Of a DNA stretch of 44,462 bases, positions 33,229-41,683 are shown one piece after another. The notes under the pieces were generated by a model. That model ran no database searches, had not been told where the DNA came from, and saw nothing but the letters and a program-made list of their open reading frames with translations. Every line of letters begins with the position of its first letter. Position 1 is the stretch's first letter. A program made the translations under genes and the position numbers. The DNA is from Bordetella parapertussis (GTDB taxonomy: Bacteria; Pseudomonadota; Gammaproteobacteria; Burkholderiales; Burkholderiaceae_A): contig CAMAZF010000017.1 in the NCBI GenBank assembly GCA_945862985.1, forward strand, positions 1 through 44,462, given 5' to 3'.

Positions 33229-33332
33229 TGACCATGGAGTGCAAAACATAAAAAGCGACCAAAAGCCTTTGCCAAACGTCCAAGCATGCCTGGCAAAAGG
33301 ATCACCCTCTGATCTTCTAAACCTTCAAACTC

Positions 33333-33890
33333 ATGAACATGAACCTGGTCTACTACCTTCCCGGCGCAAACGGGCGACTCGAAACGGGGCTAGGCCAGGG
33401 CCTGATGCAACGTGGGCTCTCCGTCACCGGCCGCGCCACGCGTGATGCCTTTCGCGCGCTCTCCTTTCAAGACCAGATCAACCTCATCACCCAAGATCTC
33501 CAGGCCGCCCACTGGCTGCCAGACGCACGGGTGGTGGCCAACTCCTACGGGGGCTACCTCTTTCTGCATGCGCAGGCCCAGATGTCGCCATTCCCGGGCA
33601 AGCTCTTGCTGCTCTCGCCCATTCTGGGCGCCTTCGAAACCGACACCCCACCCCGCATATTCGTTCCGCCCAGGGCCGAGCGAATCATGGCCCTCGCACG
33701 GCAGCAGGCCCTGCCCAAACCGCTTCAGGCCAACGTCCATGTCGGCTCCGAAGACTGGCAGAGCCAGCCCGAAGTCGTGAGCGAGTTCTGCCAGCTCATA
33801 GGGGCCCAATTCACCTTGGCCCCCGGTCGCGGCCACATGCTGGGCGAGGATTACGTGGGCCCGGTGCTGGATACGTGGTTAAGCGCTTAG
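33333..33890 (+). CDS. Small alpha/beta hydrolase-fold protein
   Basis: The 185-aa sequence has the hydrolase elbow V-V-A-N-S71-Y-G-G-Y-L-F, where Ser71 is the candidate nucleophile, an N-terminal L-P-G-A-N-G oxyanion-like turn, and H167 in P-G-R-G-H-M-L-G near the C-terminus. Asp140 of S-E-D-W is a candidate acid. It lacks a signal peptide, so it is cytoplasmic. Substrate unknown. It shares a divergent promoter region with higBA and is convergent with the SprT-like gene. Confidence 0.75.
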   Translation: MNMNLVYYLPGANGRLETGLGQGLMQRGLSVTGRATRDAFRALSFQDQINLITQDLQAAHWLPDARVVANSYGGYLFLHAQAQMSPFPGKLLLLSPILGAFETDTPPRIFVPPRAERIMALARQQALPKPLQANVHVGSEDWQSQPEVVSEFCQLIGAQFTLAPGRGHMLGEDYVGPVLDTWLSA

Positions 33891-33921
33891 GTTTCAGGAT
33901 CAATGCAGTTTTCTGCTGGGC

Positions 33922-34530
33922 TCAGAAGTCTTCCGCAGCCTCCCAGCGCCCCTTTCGCTCCATGACCACCTTGTCTTTGGGACAGATGGGCGGGCCCAGA
34001 TCCAGATGCTTCATGAGCATGCTCACCCGAAACCCACATTGAGGACAGGCCGCCTTCGGGGCGGGCCGGCCGGCCGCATGCATGGCGCGCGGCACCTGCA
34101 TCACCACATGCGGATAGGCACCAACCTGGGCAGTCAGCTCCACAGCGATGAGCGCCAGACGCTCTCGGAGCAGAGGGCCCGCGCTCGCCTCGCGCATCTT
34201 GCCCTGCAGCCCCACCTTCAGGGCAATCTCTTTGTATTCCTTGCCGTGACGATGCTTGCAGTCGTCCACTGCGTGCACGAGCTCATGCACCAGGGTGTCG
34301 AGAATGTCGACTGGATTGGCGTAGACCGGGGAAATATAAATCTCGTTTGCGCCATCCTCCGTGGCGCTACTTGGCCAGCACTGGCCCACGGCACTTCCTC
34401 GCCGTGAAGTAGAAGGGATGCCGCACGACACGCGCACCTTGGGGACCGTGTACCCCTTCTCCTGAAAGAGAGGACGCAACCGATCAACGGCCAGCAGGAG
34501 CCAGGCTTCTCGAGTGAGGGGGATATTCAT
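33922..34530 (-). CDS. SprT-like zinc metalloprotease
   Basis: The active site H-E-L-V-H-A-V-D-D sits near residue 83, followed by H-R-H-G-K-E-Y, matching the HExxH plus third-ligand pattern of SprT/Spartan proteases. A zinc ribbon (C-P-Q-C-G-F and I-C-P-K-D) follows at the C-terminus. Spartan-type enzymes digest proteins cross-linked to DNA. The N-terminus R-L-R-P-L-F is also SprT-like. Full length and intact; no Shine-Dalgarno sequence is clear. Confidence 0.88.
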   Translation of the reverse strand: MNIPLTREAWLLLAVDRLRPLFQEKGYTVPKVRVSCGIPSTSRRGSAVGQCWPSSATEDGANEIYISPVYANPVDILDTLVHELVHAVDDCKHRHGKEYKEIALKVGLQGKMREASAGPLLRERLALIAVELTAQVGAYPHVVMQVPRAMHAAGRPAPKAACPQCGFRVSMLMKHLDLGPPICPKDKVVMERKGRWEAAEDF

Positions 34531-34652
34531 GGTGAGCCATGTTGAATCCCCGCAAGCTCAGGGAGTGATCTTGACCCCGCCATGCAAGGGAGCTGGCTCA
34601 TTCTGAGAGGGTTACAGGCGGTGAAGTTACTCAGCTTGCAGCCCCGTTTTGT

Positions 34653-34664
34653 ACACACCTGTGT
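34653..34664. promoter_or_regulatory. Short palindrome upstream of the vapB remnant
   Basis: ACACA-CC-TGTGT is a perfect 5-bp inverted repeat 57 nt upstream of the vapB start. It could be the old VapB operator. Apart from this the 34531-34720 gap shows no clear feature. Confidence 0.25.
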
Positions 34665-34720
34665 TTACCTCCTCACCCACCTCATTCAAAGTGTCTCAGT
34701 TCGAATTCGGAGGCATAACA

Positions 34721-34938
34721 GTGGCCCACACAAAACTGTTCAAGAACGGAAATTCCCAGGCTGTTCGCATCCCAGCCGAACTTGCTACAGCACGCTAAAT
34801 CTTGACCTCGTCATCGAGCGCCAGGGCGACGAACTGCCAATCCGCCCCGACCGCCGTCGCATGGGCGATCTACTGAGCACGCTTGCGAGCTCCTCACCCG
34901 ACTTCATGGCTGAAGGCCGAGGCGATCACGCTCGCTGA
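34721..34938 (+). pseudogene. vapB: vapB antitoxin remnant, frameshifted
   Basis: GTG with GGAGG 7 nt upstream opens a VapB-like AbrB-fold start, T-K-L-F-K-N-G-N-S-Q-A-V-R-I-P-A-E-L, which stops at 34798 after 25 codons. VapB homology resumes in another frame from about 34798: V-I-E-R-Q-G-D-E-L-P-I-R-P, then S-P-D-F-M-A-E-G-R-G-D to a stop at 34938. A full VapB would read through both, so a frameshift has broken it. Confidence 0.75.
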
Positions 34939-35220
34939 ACTCGAATACGGCGTCACCGCTTCGAACCCTCCTGCAAAGGAAGCAAACCGTTCAGCCTTGG
35001 AGAGCTTGCTGGAGGACATCAAGGTGCGCCTTTTGACGCACCCGCCGCCACTGCCTATGGGCCGATTAGAGCGGTCCAGAGGGATCGCAGCCGGGGCGCT
35101 CTGAATAAGCTCATCGCGTCTCATGCAGTTTCCTTGGGAGTCATATTAGTTAGCAATAGCGAGGCGGACGTTGTGAACTTCCCTGGGCTGAATGTTGAAA
35201 ACTGGGCAAGCAATCACTGA
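34922..35220 (+). pseudogene. vapC: vapC toxin remnant, N-terminally deleted and frameshifted
   Basis: PIN-domain VapC homology begins abruptly with I-T-L-A-E-L-E-Y-G-V in one frame and continues in another from 35032: A-A-T-A-Y-G-P-I-R-A, then L-I-A-S-H-A-V-S-L-G-V-I-L-V-S-N and F-P-G-L-N-V-E-N-W to TGA at 35220. The first roughly 45 residues, including the first catalytic Asp of the PIN fold (D-T-N), are missing. The join with vapB lies at GCGATCAC, where the VapB and VapC sequences could be locally identical, which suggests a short-homology deletion. Nonfunctional. Confidence 0.72.
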
Positions 35221-35395
35221 GCGAGGGAGAGTTCACCCGCAGGGGTGGGCGGCCATCGCCCAGTGCTCACCAGACACGGCCTTGCGTGACCTCAATGACC
35301 TCGTTGCGCTTGGGGCGCTTCGTAAGGGAGACGCTGATGGGCGCAGCACCAGTTATGAGTTGAGTGCTGGATCAGCTATTGATCCTGGCTTGTAA
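35192..35395 (+). pseudogene. C-terminal winged-helix remnant of a Fic-like protein
   Basis: Inside this frame, V-H-P-Q-G-W-A-A-I-A followed by S-P-D-T-A-L-R-D-L-N-D-L-V and D-G-R-S-T-S-Y-E-L fits the C-terminal winged helix of Fic-family proteins. No Fic motif (HPFxxGNG) lies upstream because the region is occupied by the vapC remnant, so only the tail survives. The apparent start at 35192 is inside the vapC end. Confidence 0.45.
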
Positions 35396-35455
35396 AACAA
35401 TAGTGGTTAAATTTAAAACCATAAATACCCCGGCAAAATTCTTTTGGAGCAACCT

Positions 35456-35623
35456 GTGGGCGTACTCGGGACCACCTGGCTTTGGATCCTGTCAGCAGTT
35501 GTTTTAGCCTCATTCCTTTACATGGGTTTTAAGGTGGGGATCGGCCGAGCCTTGCAGGGCATCTTCTGGCTGGTCGTTGGAGTTTGGGCGGTTGCTTTCG
35601 TCTTTGGCGTCCTCGCGGCGTGA
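35456..35623 (+). CDS. Small membrane protein, 55 aa
   Basis: The GTG has GGAG 6 nt upstream and follows an AT-rich promoter-like stretch (35396-35440). The product has two hydrophobic helices: L-W-I-L-S-A-V-V-L-A-S-F-L-Y and G-I-F-W-L-V-V-G-V-W-A-V-A-F. It lies 36 nt before the zinc-ribbon/glycine-zipper gene and probably starts that operon. Function unknown. Confidence 0.55.
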   Translation: MGVLGTTWLWILSAVVLASFLYMGFKVGIGRALQGIFWLVVGVWAVAFVFGVLAA

Positions 35624-35659
35624 TTCAGTTCCGGTGATTAAGAACCATGGAGAGCTCTC

Positions 35660-36562
35660 ATGACAGATCAAACCAACGAACAAACAATCTGTAACAAATG
35701 CAACGTCGTGGTGGTGGCCGTATCTGGGCTCAAGCCACTCTTTTGTAGCAATTGCGGCACCTCCCTCACCAATGACAACGAGGAAAATATTCCTGGTGCC
35801 CGCTGGGGATCCGTTTTCAACCCGATTAAAGGAATCGTTCAGCAACTAGAGGGACATGCAAAGGAGGTCACCACATGGACCAAAGCCCAATTCAACTCGC
35901 TCACGGAGTCTTGGGAGGCTCGTGTTGACCGAACCGTCAATCAGGCAATGGCGAATGGGCAAACCGCCGAGGCTCCCGTTCAGACCTCGAGGGACCCCAA
36001 AGAGTCCTTCAAGGCCACCCTCAGAAACTCTATCCAACTCAAGTTCGCGGAGGCTCTCAAGGCGAAACCACCTGGCGAGACATACCTCACCTTCTTTGAC
36101 GGCGAATACCTTTCCTCTGAGGTGAGGAATTTCTATCTCAACGTTGTGAAGGTTGTTCCTGCTGATGTCGAGCGCGCTCTCTCCATTAGTCTCCTGTTTC
36201 TCTCGCCCAATCAACAGCGACGTGAGCAGACGATTCGCACGCTACTGTCGGCATCCGGGGGAGCAGCTGGTGTTGGATTGCTCATTGGAGCGGTTGGCTC
36301 TGCGCTGGGGTGGGGGGCGGGGCTCATTGCTGCAATTGGAACGGCCATCACTGGAGCCAGTTTACTGGGGCCAATTGCGATCGGGGCCTTGGGCGCCCTG
36401 GTTACTGTCCTTGCGGTTTACTTTGGAACCACGAGTAACCAAGCGGCAGACTCCGAGCGCTTCATGCGAGCCTTCGAGGCATCTAATCTTGCAGCTGTAG
36501 ACAACATTTGGGATGTGTTCGGCGAAAGGCTATCGGCCACCGTCTCACAACCTCATGCCTAA
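35660..36562 (+). CDS. Zinc-ribbon protein with C-terminal glycine-zipper membrane segments
   Basis: The 300-aa protein starts with a zinc ribbon (C-N-K-C near 11-14 and C-S-N-C-G near 29-33), has a polar helical middle, and ends with long Gly/Ala-rich hydrophobic stretches (A-A-G-V-G-L-L-I-G-A-V-G-S-A-L and L-L-G-P-I-A-I-G-A-L-G-A-L-V) with glycine-zipper spacing. Such segments pack tightly in membranes and occur in pore-forming and phage-related proteins. The next gene starts 8 nt before its stop. Not recognised. Confidence 0.7.
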   Translation: MTDQTNEQTICNKCNVVVVAVSGLKPLFCSNCGTSLTNDNEENIPGARWGSVFNPIKGIVQQLEGHAKEVTTWTKAQFNSLTESWEARVDRTVNQAMANGQTAEAPVQTSRDPKESFKATLRNSIQLKFAEALKAKPPGETYLTFFDGEYLSSEVRNFYLNVVKVVPADVERALSISLLFLSPNQQRREQTIRTLLSASGGAAGVGLLIGAVGSALGWGAGLIAAIGTAITGASLLGPIAIGALGALVTVLAVYFGTTSNQAADSERFMRAFEASNLAAVDNIWDVFGERLSATVSQPHA

Positions 36563-37745
36563 ACAAACGCGCCTGCCAAGCGAGCTTGGTGATGTAGCAC
36601 AGGGGCTCTTTCTTGAGACTCTCGACCCAAGCCGCTCATCGCAATTTGTGCAGGCACAAGTTGCGATCGTGCCAGGCTATTTGGCATTCATTCAGATTCC
36701 AGCAAGTTCACTTCGACAAACGTTCGAGAGCCTTGCACCATCCCTCGCAAAGAATCTTGATGCAGACTCCGTTTCCGGTCTTTATCACCGTTACAAAGCG
36801 GGACACGACCTATTACTCGACGTATCCAGGACAGCCTACGAGAAGGGAACGTGGGCAGGGGCGCAACAAGCGGGACACATCCTACTCACTGACTTCGGCA
36901 CCAAGGCAGGAATCCCCATTCCAGGATTCTCCCGTGATGCACTTGGCGGGTATCTGGAGTCCCTAGGCGTTCATCCCCGGTGGCTTCAAGTAAACCTGTT
37001 CGACTCCACCTTCGGAATTCTTGCTCTTTCTGACGGGTACAGCAACTTGAGCGCAGCCCTGGCAGGAGGGCTTGCACTGACACCGACGACCGCATTCAAC
37101 ACGTTTGGCGCAGGTGCGCTAGAGCTCGGGGTAGCAGTACATAGCGGGAACCCGCTCCTGATCGCTGGGGGACTGGAAAATATCGCGGCCGGGCTCGTGG
37201 CAACCTATAAGGAATTCTCAGTCTATGTGGCGCCCCTCTCGGTACTCGGACCTGCGGTATTCAGCTTTGCTCTCGGATTCGCGCTATCCAAAGTTGCTTT
37301 GTCTAACACCACTCAGGCAGCCCTCGCGGATGGACTCAAGGGGGCCCTGATCTCCGCAATGTTCGCGATTTATCCTGCTTTCGGATTCGGTTGCATCGCC
37401 GGGTCATTGCTAGCGAGAGGGGCATCCTCACTTGCAACCTTCCACGAGGAAGATCGAAGACGGTCTCTCATCGTTTCAGAGACTCTGTATTCCCTGCTAA
37501 GAGAGTCCTACGCTAAAGGTGACCCGAATTGGGAGTCCTTCAAGGAATACGCTCATGTTCCAGCTGAGACATTAGCGCTCATCGAACTCACGAAACAACA
37601 CCTCCTCTCAGCAGCGGAGTACCAAAGTGTCTTTCGTGATTCGGAAAAAACCTGGTCTCTTTTCGACTCCCCCAACAAGCCAGATTTCTTTAATCAAACC
37701 TTGAATGGACAACACCACTCGCTCTTCACTCAGCGAAGCAGTTGA
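36555..37745 (+). CDS. Unrecognised membrane-associated protein, 396 aa
   Basis: The start at 36555 overlaps the upstream stop by 8 nt, a coupled arrangement. The central third (about 170-310) is Gly/Ala-rich and hydrophobic (A-L-A-G-G-L-A-L-T-P, F-S-F-A-L-G-F-A-L-S, G-F-G-C-I-A-G-S-L-L), suggesting several membrane-inserted helices like its upstream neighbour. The flanks are soluble in character. No enzymatic motif is visible. Neighbour similarity in composition hints that the two proteins work together. Confidence 0.7.
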   Translation: MPKQTRLPSELGDVAQGLFLETLDPSRSSQFVQAQVAIVPGYLAFIQIPASSLRQTFESLAPSLAKNLDADSVSGLYHRYKAGHDLLLDVSRTAYEKGTWAGAQQAGHILLTDFGTKAGIPIPGFSRDALGGYLESLGVHPRWLQVNLFDSTFGILALSDGYSNLSAALAGGLALTPTTAFNTFGAGALELGVAVHSGNPLLIAGGLENIAAGLVATYKEFSVYVAPLSVLGPAVFSFALGFALSKVALSNTTQAALADGLKGALISAMFAIYPAFGFGCIAGSLLARGASSLATFHEEDRRRSLIVSETLYSLLRESYAKGDPNWESFKEYAHVPAETLALIELTKQHLLSAAEYQSVFRDSEKTWSLFDSPNKPDFFNQTLNGQHHSLFTQRSS

Positions 37746-37863
37746 CAAAACTATCAAGCCGCCACAAAGGTTGGTATTGCAGGCACTCGATTACGCCTAC
37801 AGGCCCGCTATTGAGGGGTTCGTACCCAAATCACCAACGCTGAATGCTATTCAACCTAACTGA
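37705..37863 (+). CDS. Possible 52-aa small protein
   Basis: An ATG at 37705, inside the end of the 396-aa gene, opens a frame to TGA at 37863, beginning M-D-N-T-T-R-S-S-L and containing P-P-Q-R-L-V-L-Q-A-L-D-Y-A. It overlaps the upstream gene by 41 nt and ends 9 nt before the next ATG, so it fits neatly in the operon. No motif or clear ribosome-binding site supports it. Confidence 0.4.
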   Translation: MDNTTRSSLSEAVDKTIKPPQRLVLQALDYAYRPAIEGFVPKSPTLNAIQPN

Positions 37864-37872
37864 AAGCCCGCT

Positions 37873-38673
37873 ATGCGCCAAGTCCTGATAATCGCGCTCG
37901 CTCTCTCTGTCCTGATCTCCCCCACCGCTTCAGCAGGGGACACAGAAAACATTAAGGCCTGCGCAGAGATTGCCCACTCCGCGGGCGCAACAGTAGACCC
38001 CTACCAAGTTGTCTACTCACCCTCGTACCTAAACTTCAGCGTGGCAGAGTGGCGCGGCGTGAGGTGTGAGGTGAAGCTTGCGCAGGTCTATAACCTCACG
38101 GTTAACGGCAACGAAGTCATTTACAAAGGATTCAGGGGGCGTTCGGCCTATGAATTGCACGTGAGGCTAGAGCGAGAGATTGACGCTGCAGTCAAAACAC
38201 TCAATACGCGAGCCAAGCTCATCGAATCCATGAAGCGCTCTAGCGAGGAGAGGCTAAAGAGTCCAAACGTCGACCCATCTGTGATTGAGCGAGAAGTGCA
38301 AGAGCATGTGAGGCGAGCGCTTTCCACCGCGCCTGACCAACCCGTTCGAGCCAATCCAATCAGCAGTCAATCGCAATCGACAAAACAACAGAATCAGCAC
38401 GTGTCGTCAACACCGTCTCAAGACGCTGCATGCGAGGAAATCGCGCAAGACATTTTCCGAGCAAAAGCCCTCAGCGAGCTATGCCCCGCAAGACAAGGCG
38501 CGTATTTGAGGGAGGCACTGTTGTACAGCATTCAGATGCCTGAACACTGTGGGAGCCCATCAGACCGAGTATATGAAAAGATCAGTGTCTCGATTACGGG
38601 GGGCTTGAAATCAGACGCTCTCCGATTAGGCAACGAGAAATTCTGTGGGGAGAACTCGCCCTACGGCGGCTAA
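37873..38673 (+). CDS. Secreted/periplasmic protein of unknown function
   Basis: A clear signal peptide: M-R-Q then a hydrophobic core V-L-I-I-A-L-A-L-S-V-L-I and an Ala-x-Ala-type site T-A-S-A-G. The mature 245 residues contain seven cysteines (C-A-E-I, R-C-E-V, A-C-E-E, L-C-P, H-C-G, F-C-G), consistent with disulphides, and a Gln/Ser-rich linker around 160-180. Last gene of the + strand operon; its TAA overlaps the TAG of the convergent gene at 38670-38673. Not recognised. Confidence 0.72.
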   Translation: MRQVLIIALALSVLISPTASAGDTENIKACAEIAHSAGATVDPYQVVYSPSYLNFSVAEWRGVRCEVKLAQVYNLTVNGNEVIYKGFRGRSAYELHVRLEREIDAAVKTLNTRAKLIESMKRSSEERLKSPNVDPSVIEREVQEHVRRALSTAPDQPVRANPISSQSQSTKQQNQHVSSTPSQDAACEEIAQDIFRAKALSELCPARQGAYLREALLYSIQMPEHCGSPSDRVYEKISVSITGGLKSDALRLGNEKFCGENSPYGG

Positions 38674-39959
38674 TTCTGTAACTCCGCTTTGAGCCACGTT
38701 TCATATTTGATTGCCGAAGCCTCGTACCTTTGGAGCATCGACACCAGATCTTGATGGGACTCGCTGCGCCTCTTTGCCATATTCCCAACTGGCAGGTCTC
38801 TCTGTATTCGCTGTATGAGGGTTACCTTGCGCAGATCATCGTGAATAGCGTAAGCCTCATGAATCAGTGGCCGCATTCGGGATGCCATGAACATGATCTC
38901 TTGCCTCGATCGCTTGAGCCTCTCGCCAAATTCGGCTTGTGAGGCCTGAAGAGTAGGATTTCTAGTGTTTCGAAGGGCGAGAACACGAAGCTGCTCGGCC
39001 TCTGCCCGCATTAAGTAAAAGGAGGCCAATTGATGCACCACCAGTAACTTTTTCTCCCCGCTTGGAAGTTTCATAGCCACTTCCTCGAGTCTATGCAATT
39101 GACTTGTGGTGACACGCCCCTCATAGGCCCAGAAAAACAACCGGTCGAAATAACTTGCAAAGAGCACGTTGACGATCACAGCGTTTGGCTCTGTAGCGAT
39201 GGCTCTCTCAAAATTCAAAACCGAAAAATCTATGTCTGGCTGATCCCGGTGAAGCTCGGAAATGGCAAGCATGAATTGCGTTGGAGCTGCGCCGCCATCT
39301 TGCGCTGACAGCAGCCTCTCAGACTGCATAACTTTGTGTGACTTTTCGTACTCTTTTGCAATAAAGTAAAGCAGAGAGAGAACAGTTCGCTCTTTTTGCG
39401 TGAACTTCTGGGGGCGCTCTAGTTGTGAACGCTCTAAAGCCTCAATGGCACGAAGGACACGGGTCAACTCTGAAGGTTCGTTCAAGGTCTCCCACCAACG
39501 AACGTTCAGTAAACCATTCGCCTCATCAAGTGCTGCAGACTTGGCTCCAGAGAGGTTAATAGGGACTGGTAGGGTCATCATGTTGAGGCTTGCTTTTTCG
39601 AACGCCGCTCGATCGTATTGAGCCATCACCTCGGAGAGACTTCGATCCACCAACAACTCTCCGCCAGTCGTGAGTGCTGCTGCAAGCAGAGCGGTTCCAC
39701 CCGCCACACCAAGACCGCCACCACTGATCGCCCCGCCCCCTAACAGTGCGAGACCGAAATTGGCAGCCGCAGCCCCAGAGAGCCCATACAATCCCCCTAT
39801 CGCAGCACCAAGCTTAACGATGAGCGGAGTCAGAATGGGGCCAAGAACAGGCAATCCAACCAGAACGGCCAACCCCACGACCACACCCACTGCCGCTGCC
39901 AATTCAACACTCACGCCTCCTGAAAAGCCGTAGAGAGCATCGAAGGTGAGGGCTTGCAA
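38670..39959 (-). CDS. Glycine-zipper membrane protein with helical C-terminal domain
   Basis: The first 110 residues are strongly hydrophobic and Gly/Ala-rich (A-V-G-V-V-V-G-L-A-V-L-V-G, L-G-L-S-type A-L-L-G-G-G-A-I-S-G-G-G-L-G-V-A-G-G) with glycine-zipper repeats. The remaining 320 residues are helical and TPR-like, with many Leu/Ala/Glu. The composition of the N-terminus resembles that of the two membrane proteins encoded in the convergent operon. It lies 8 nt after the secreted nuclease-like gene. Function unknown; membrane insertion is inferred. Confidence 0.7.
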   Translation of the reverse strand: MQALTFDALYGFSGGVSVELAAAVGVVVGLAVLVGLPVLGPILTPLIVKLGAAIGGLYGLSGAAAANFGLALLGGGAISGGGLGVAGGTALLAAALTTGGELLVDRSLSEVMAQYDRAAFEKASLNMMTLPVPINLSGAKSAALDEANGLLNVRWWETLNEPSELTRVLRAIEALERSQLERPQKFTQKERTVLSLLYFIAKEYEKSHKVMQSERLLSAQDGGAAPTQFMLAISELHRDQPDIDFSVLNFERAIATEPNAVIVNVLFASYFDRLFFWAYEGRVTTSQLHRLEEVAMKLPSGEKKLLVVHQLASFYLMRAEAEQLRVLALRNTRNPTLQASQAEFGERLKRSRQEIMFMASRMRPLIHEAYAIHDDLRKVTLIQRIQRDLPVGNMAKRRSESHQDLVSMLQRYEASAIKYETWLKAELQN

Positions 39960-39967
39960 GTTAGGTC

Positions 39968-40762
39968 CTATCGCAACACTCGACTCAACGCGTCGATCTC
40001 GTGTATGCCAATTTCTGGAAGCGCTGTGATCAACTCAACCCCGTAATGATCAGCAGCTGACTGAATCAGTTTCAAATCCCCCTCCCTGTCGGGCTTGTGG
40101 GTCATCCAAAAAACAGTGCTGACCTTCCGATTCGGATTGGACTCCTTGTAAACCTTTAACGTCAGCATGTCGGCACGAAAGACATCAAGCGGAAGGATCG
40201 CATCCGCCGGATAGGCCTTTGCCTCGATTGCAAACTCGTGCCCACCCTTTTCAAGGATCACATCAATGTCTGTGTCCGCTTTCTTGTTAGGGTCTGAAAA
40301 CCGCACACCGATGCCCCTCACCGTAAAACCTTTCTCTGCTGCTTGGTGCGCCATCCGTACCTCTGTGAGGTGACCGAGTGTATTCGCTGGACTCGCGCCC
40401 ATGCTCTTACTCAGTGCAGAGCCAAAGCCAGGGACACCATGAAGGCGTTGATACAGTGCACTCGCCTCCGCAGAGTCAATTCGATTCTGCTGAACGAGGA
40501 TTCGGAGAAACGTGTCGTCTATTACAGCCTGCGGGAGTGCTCTCCTCGCCAATTCTTCCCTAACGACCCGAGTGCCACCGGCATTCTGAGAAATTTCAGA
40601 CCAGCGCTGAATATCAGAGGGAACCGGAGCGAGCGATAGGAGCCTATTAAGGTCTGGTACGAATCGAATGAAGCTCTTAATGGGTACAACTGGGACGAAT
40701 GCGCTTACATGCTGGGGGAGCGCAAGGCCCATCAACAAAACTAGGCTGAGTAAAAAGCTCAC
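39968..40762 (-). CDS. Secreted PD-(D/E)XK-like nuclease-fold protein
   Basis: A signal peptide (M-S-F-L-L-S-L-V-L-L-M-G-L-A then H-V-S-A-F) is followed by a helical region and a C-terminal segment resembling a PD-(D/E)XK core: a helix with L-T-E-V-R, then D-T-D-I-D-V-I-L-E, then F-A-I-E-A-K-A-Y, where Asp, Glu and Lys are candidate metal-site residues. An exported nuclease-fold protein beside a lipoprotein is unusual. Catalysis is not certain. Its ATG overlaps the stop of the patatin gene by 4 nt. Confidence 0.7.
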   Translation of the reverse strand: MSFLLSLVLLMGLALPQHVSAFVPVVPIKSFIRFVPDLNRLLSLAPVPSDIQRWSEISQNAGGTRVVREELARRALPQAVIDDTFLRILVQQNRIDSAEASALYQRLHGVPGFGSALSKSMGASPANTLGHLTEVRMAHQAAEKGFTVRGIGVRFSDPNKKADTDIDVILEKGGHEFAIEAKAYPADAILPLDVFRADMLTLKVYKESNPNRKVSTVFWMTHKPDREGDLKLIQSAADHYGVELITALPEIGIHEIDALSRVLR

Positions 40763-41658
40763 CCTTTTCGCACTCTCTCTAAATCTGCCTTGAGGGCATC
40801 GAGCGCTTTTATGGCTGCCGCCTCACCACGCAAGATTGCCTTGTATCGATCGGAAAAGCTCGCTGGATCCACATCAGACAAATCTGGGGCTATGACGAAG
40901 TTCGCCGCTCGAAGCTCTTCGCGTGAAAGTACGTGACCCATGATGTTCGCGGACTGCATAAGTACCCCGATCAAGGATTCAACTTTGCCAGTCCATTTTG
41001 GCTTCTGACCGATGTCAACGGCAATGATGTAGTCAGCACCCATGTCCTTAGCCGCCTTTACGGGAACAGGTGCACTGACACCGCCATCTACAAAATCTTT
41101 ATTTCCAATGCGGACTGGGGCAAACACCCCGGGAATGGCGCAAGAGGCTCGAACTGCCAATCCGGTATCACCTCTACGAAATACAACTGACTCTCCACTG
41201 CCGAGGTCTGTTGCAACAACCCCTAGAGTTCTCTTCAGGTTTTCTGTCGTGCGTTTACCAATTTGCAGATTTACATAGTCCTGCAGTGCTTTGCCTGTGA
41301 GCGGCCCGCGCTCATTCAGGCGCCAATCGAAAAATGGCGCCTCCTCGAGACGCATAGCGGCCTCCTGTAATTGGAGCCCACTCATACCGCTGGCGTACAG
41401 AGATCCCACAAACGCACCCGCGCTGGATCCAACGACGATATCGGGGGTTATACCGTGAGACTCAAGCACCTTGATCACACCAATGTGCGCGAAACCCCGG
41501 CCGCCTCCTCCACTCAACACAAGAGCTAACTTGACTGGAGCCGCGGATTTCACCGGTACCTGCTGAGGGGTGCTGCACCCGATCAGGCCAAAGGCCATGA
41601 GCACGAGGAGCACCCAAAGCTGCGGGAGTCGTTCACGGGAGAGGTGTTTGTAGCTCAT
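40759..41658 (-). CDS. RssA-like patatin phospholipase lipoprotein
   Basis: A signal peptide ends with a lipobox L-I-G-C28, so the protein is likely lipid-anchored. The patatin fold follows: oxyanion loop L-S-G-G-G-G-R-G at 49-56, nucleophile G-S-S79-A-G, and the D191-G-G dyad. It is close to the RssA family of bacterial patatin-like enzymes; acyl hydrolysis of lipids is expected. It is the second gene of a four-gene minus-strand operon, so its role may be tied to the nearby membrane proteins. Confidence 0.88.
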   Translation of the reverse strand: MSYKHLSRERLPQLWVLLVLMAFGLIGCSTPQQVPVKSAAPVKLALVLSGGGGRGFAHIGVIKVLESHGITPDIVVGSSAGAFVGSLYASGMSGLQLQEAAMRLEEAPFFDWRLNERGPLTGKALQDYVNLQIGKRTTENLKRTLGVVATDLGSGESVVFRRGDTGLAVRASCAIPGVFAPVRIGNKDFVDGGVSAPVPVKAAKDMGADYIIAVDIGQKPKWTGKVESLIGVLMQSANIMGHVLSREELRAANFVIAPDLSDVDPASFSDRYKAILRGEAAAIKALDALKADLERVRKG

Positions 41659-41683
41659 GGATTAATTTTACGTGTTGAATCGA

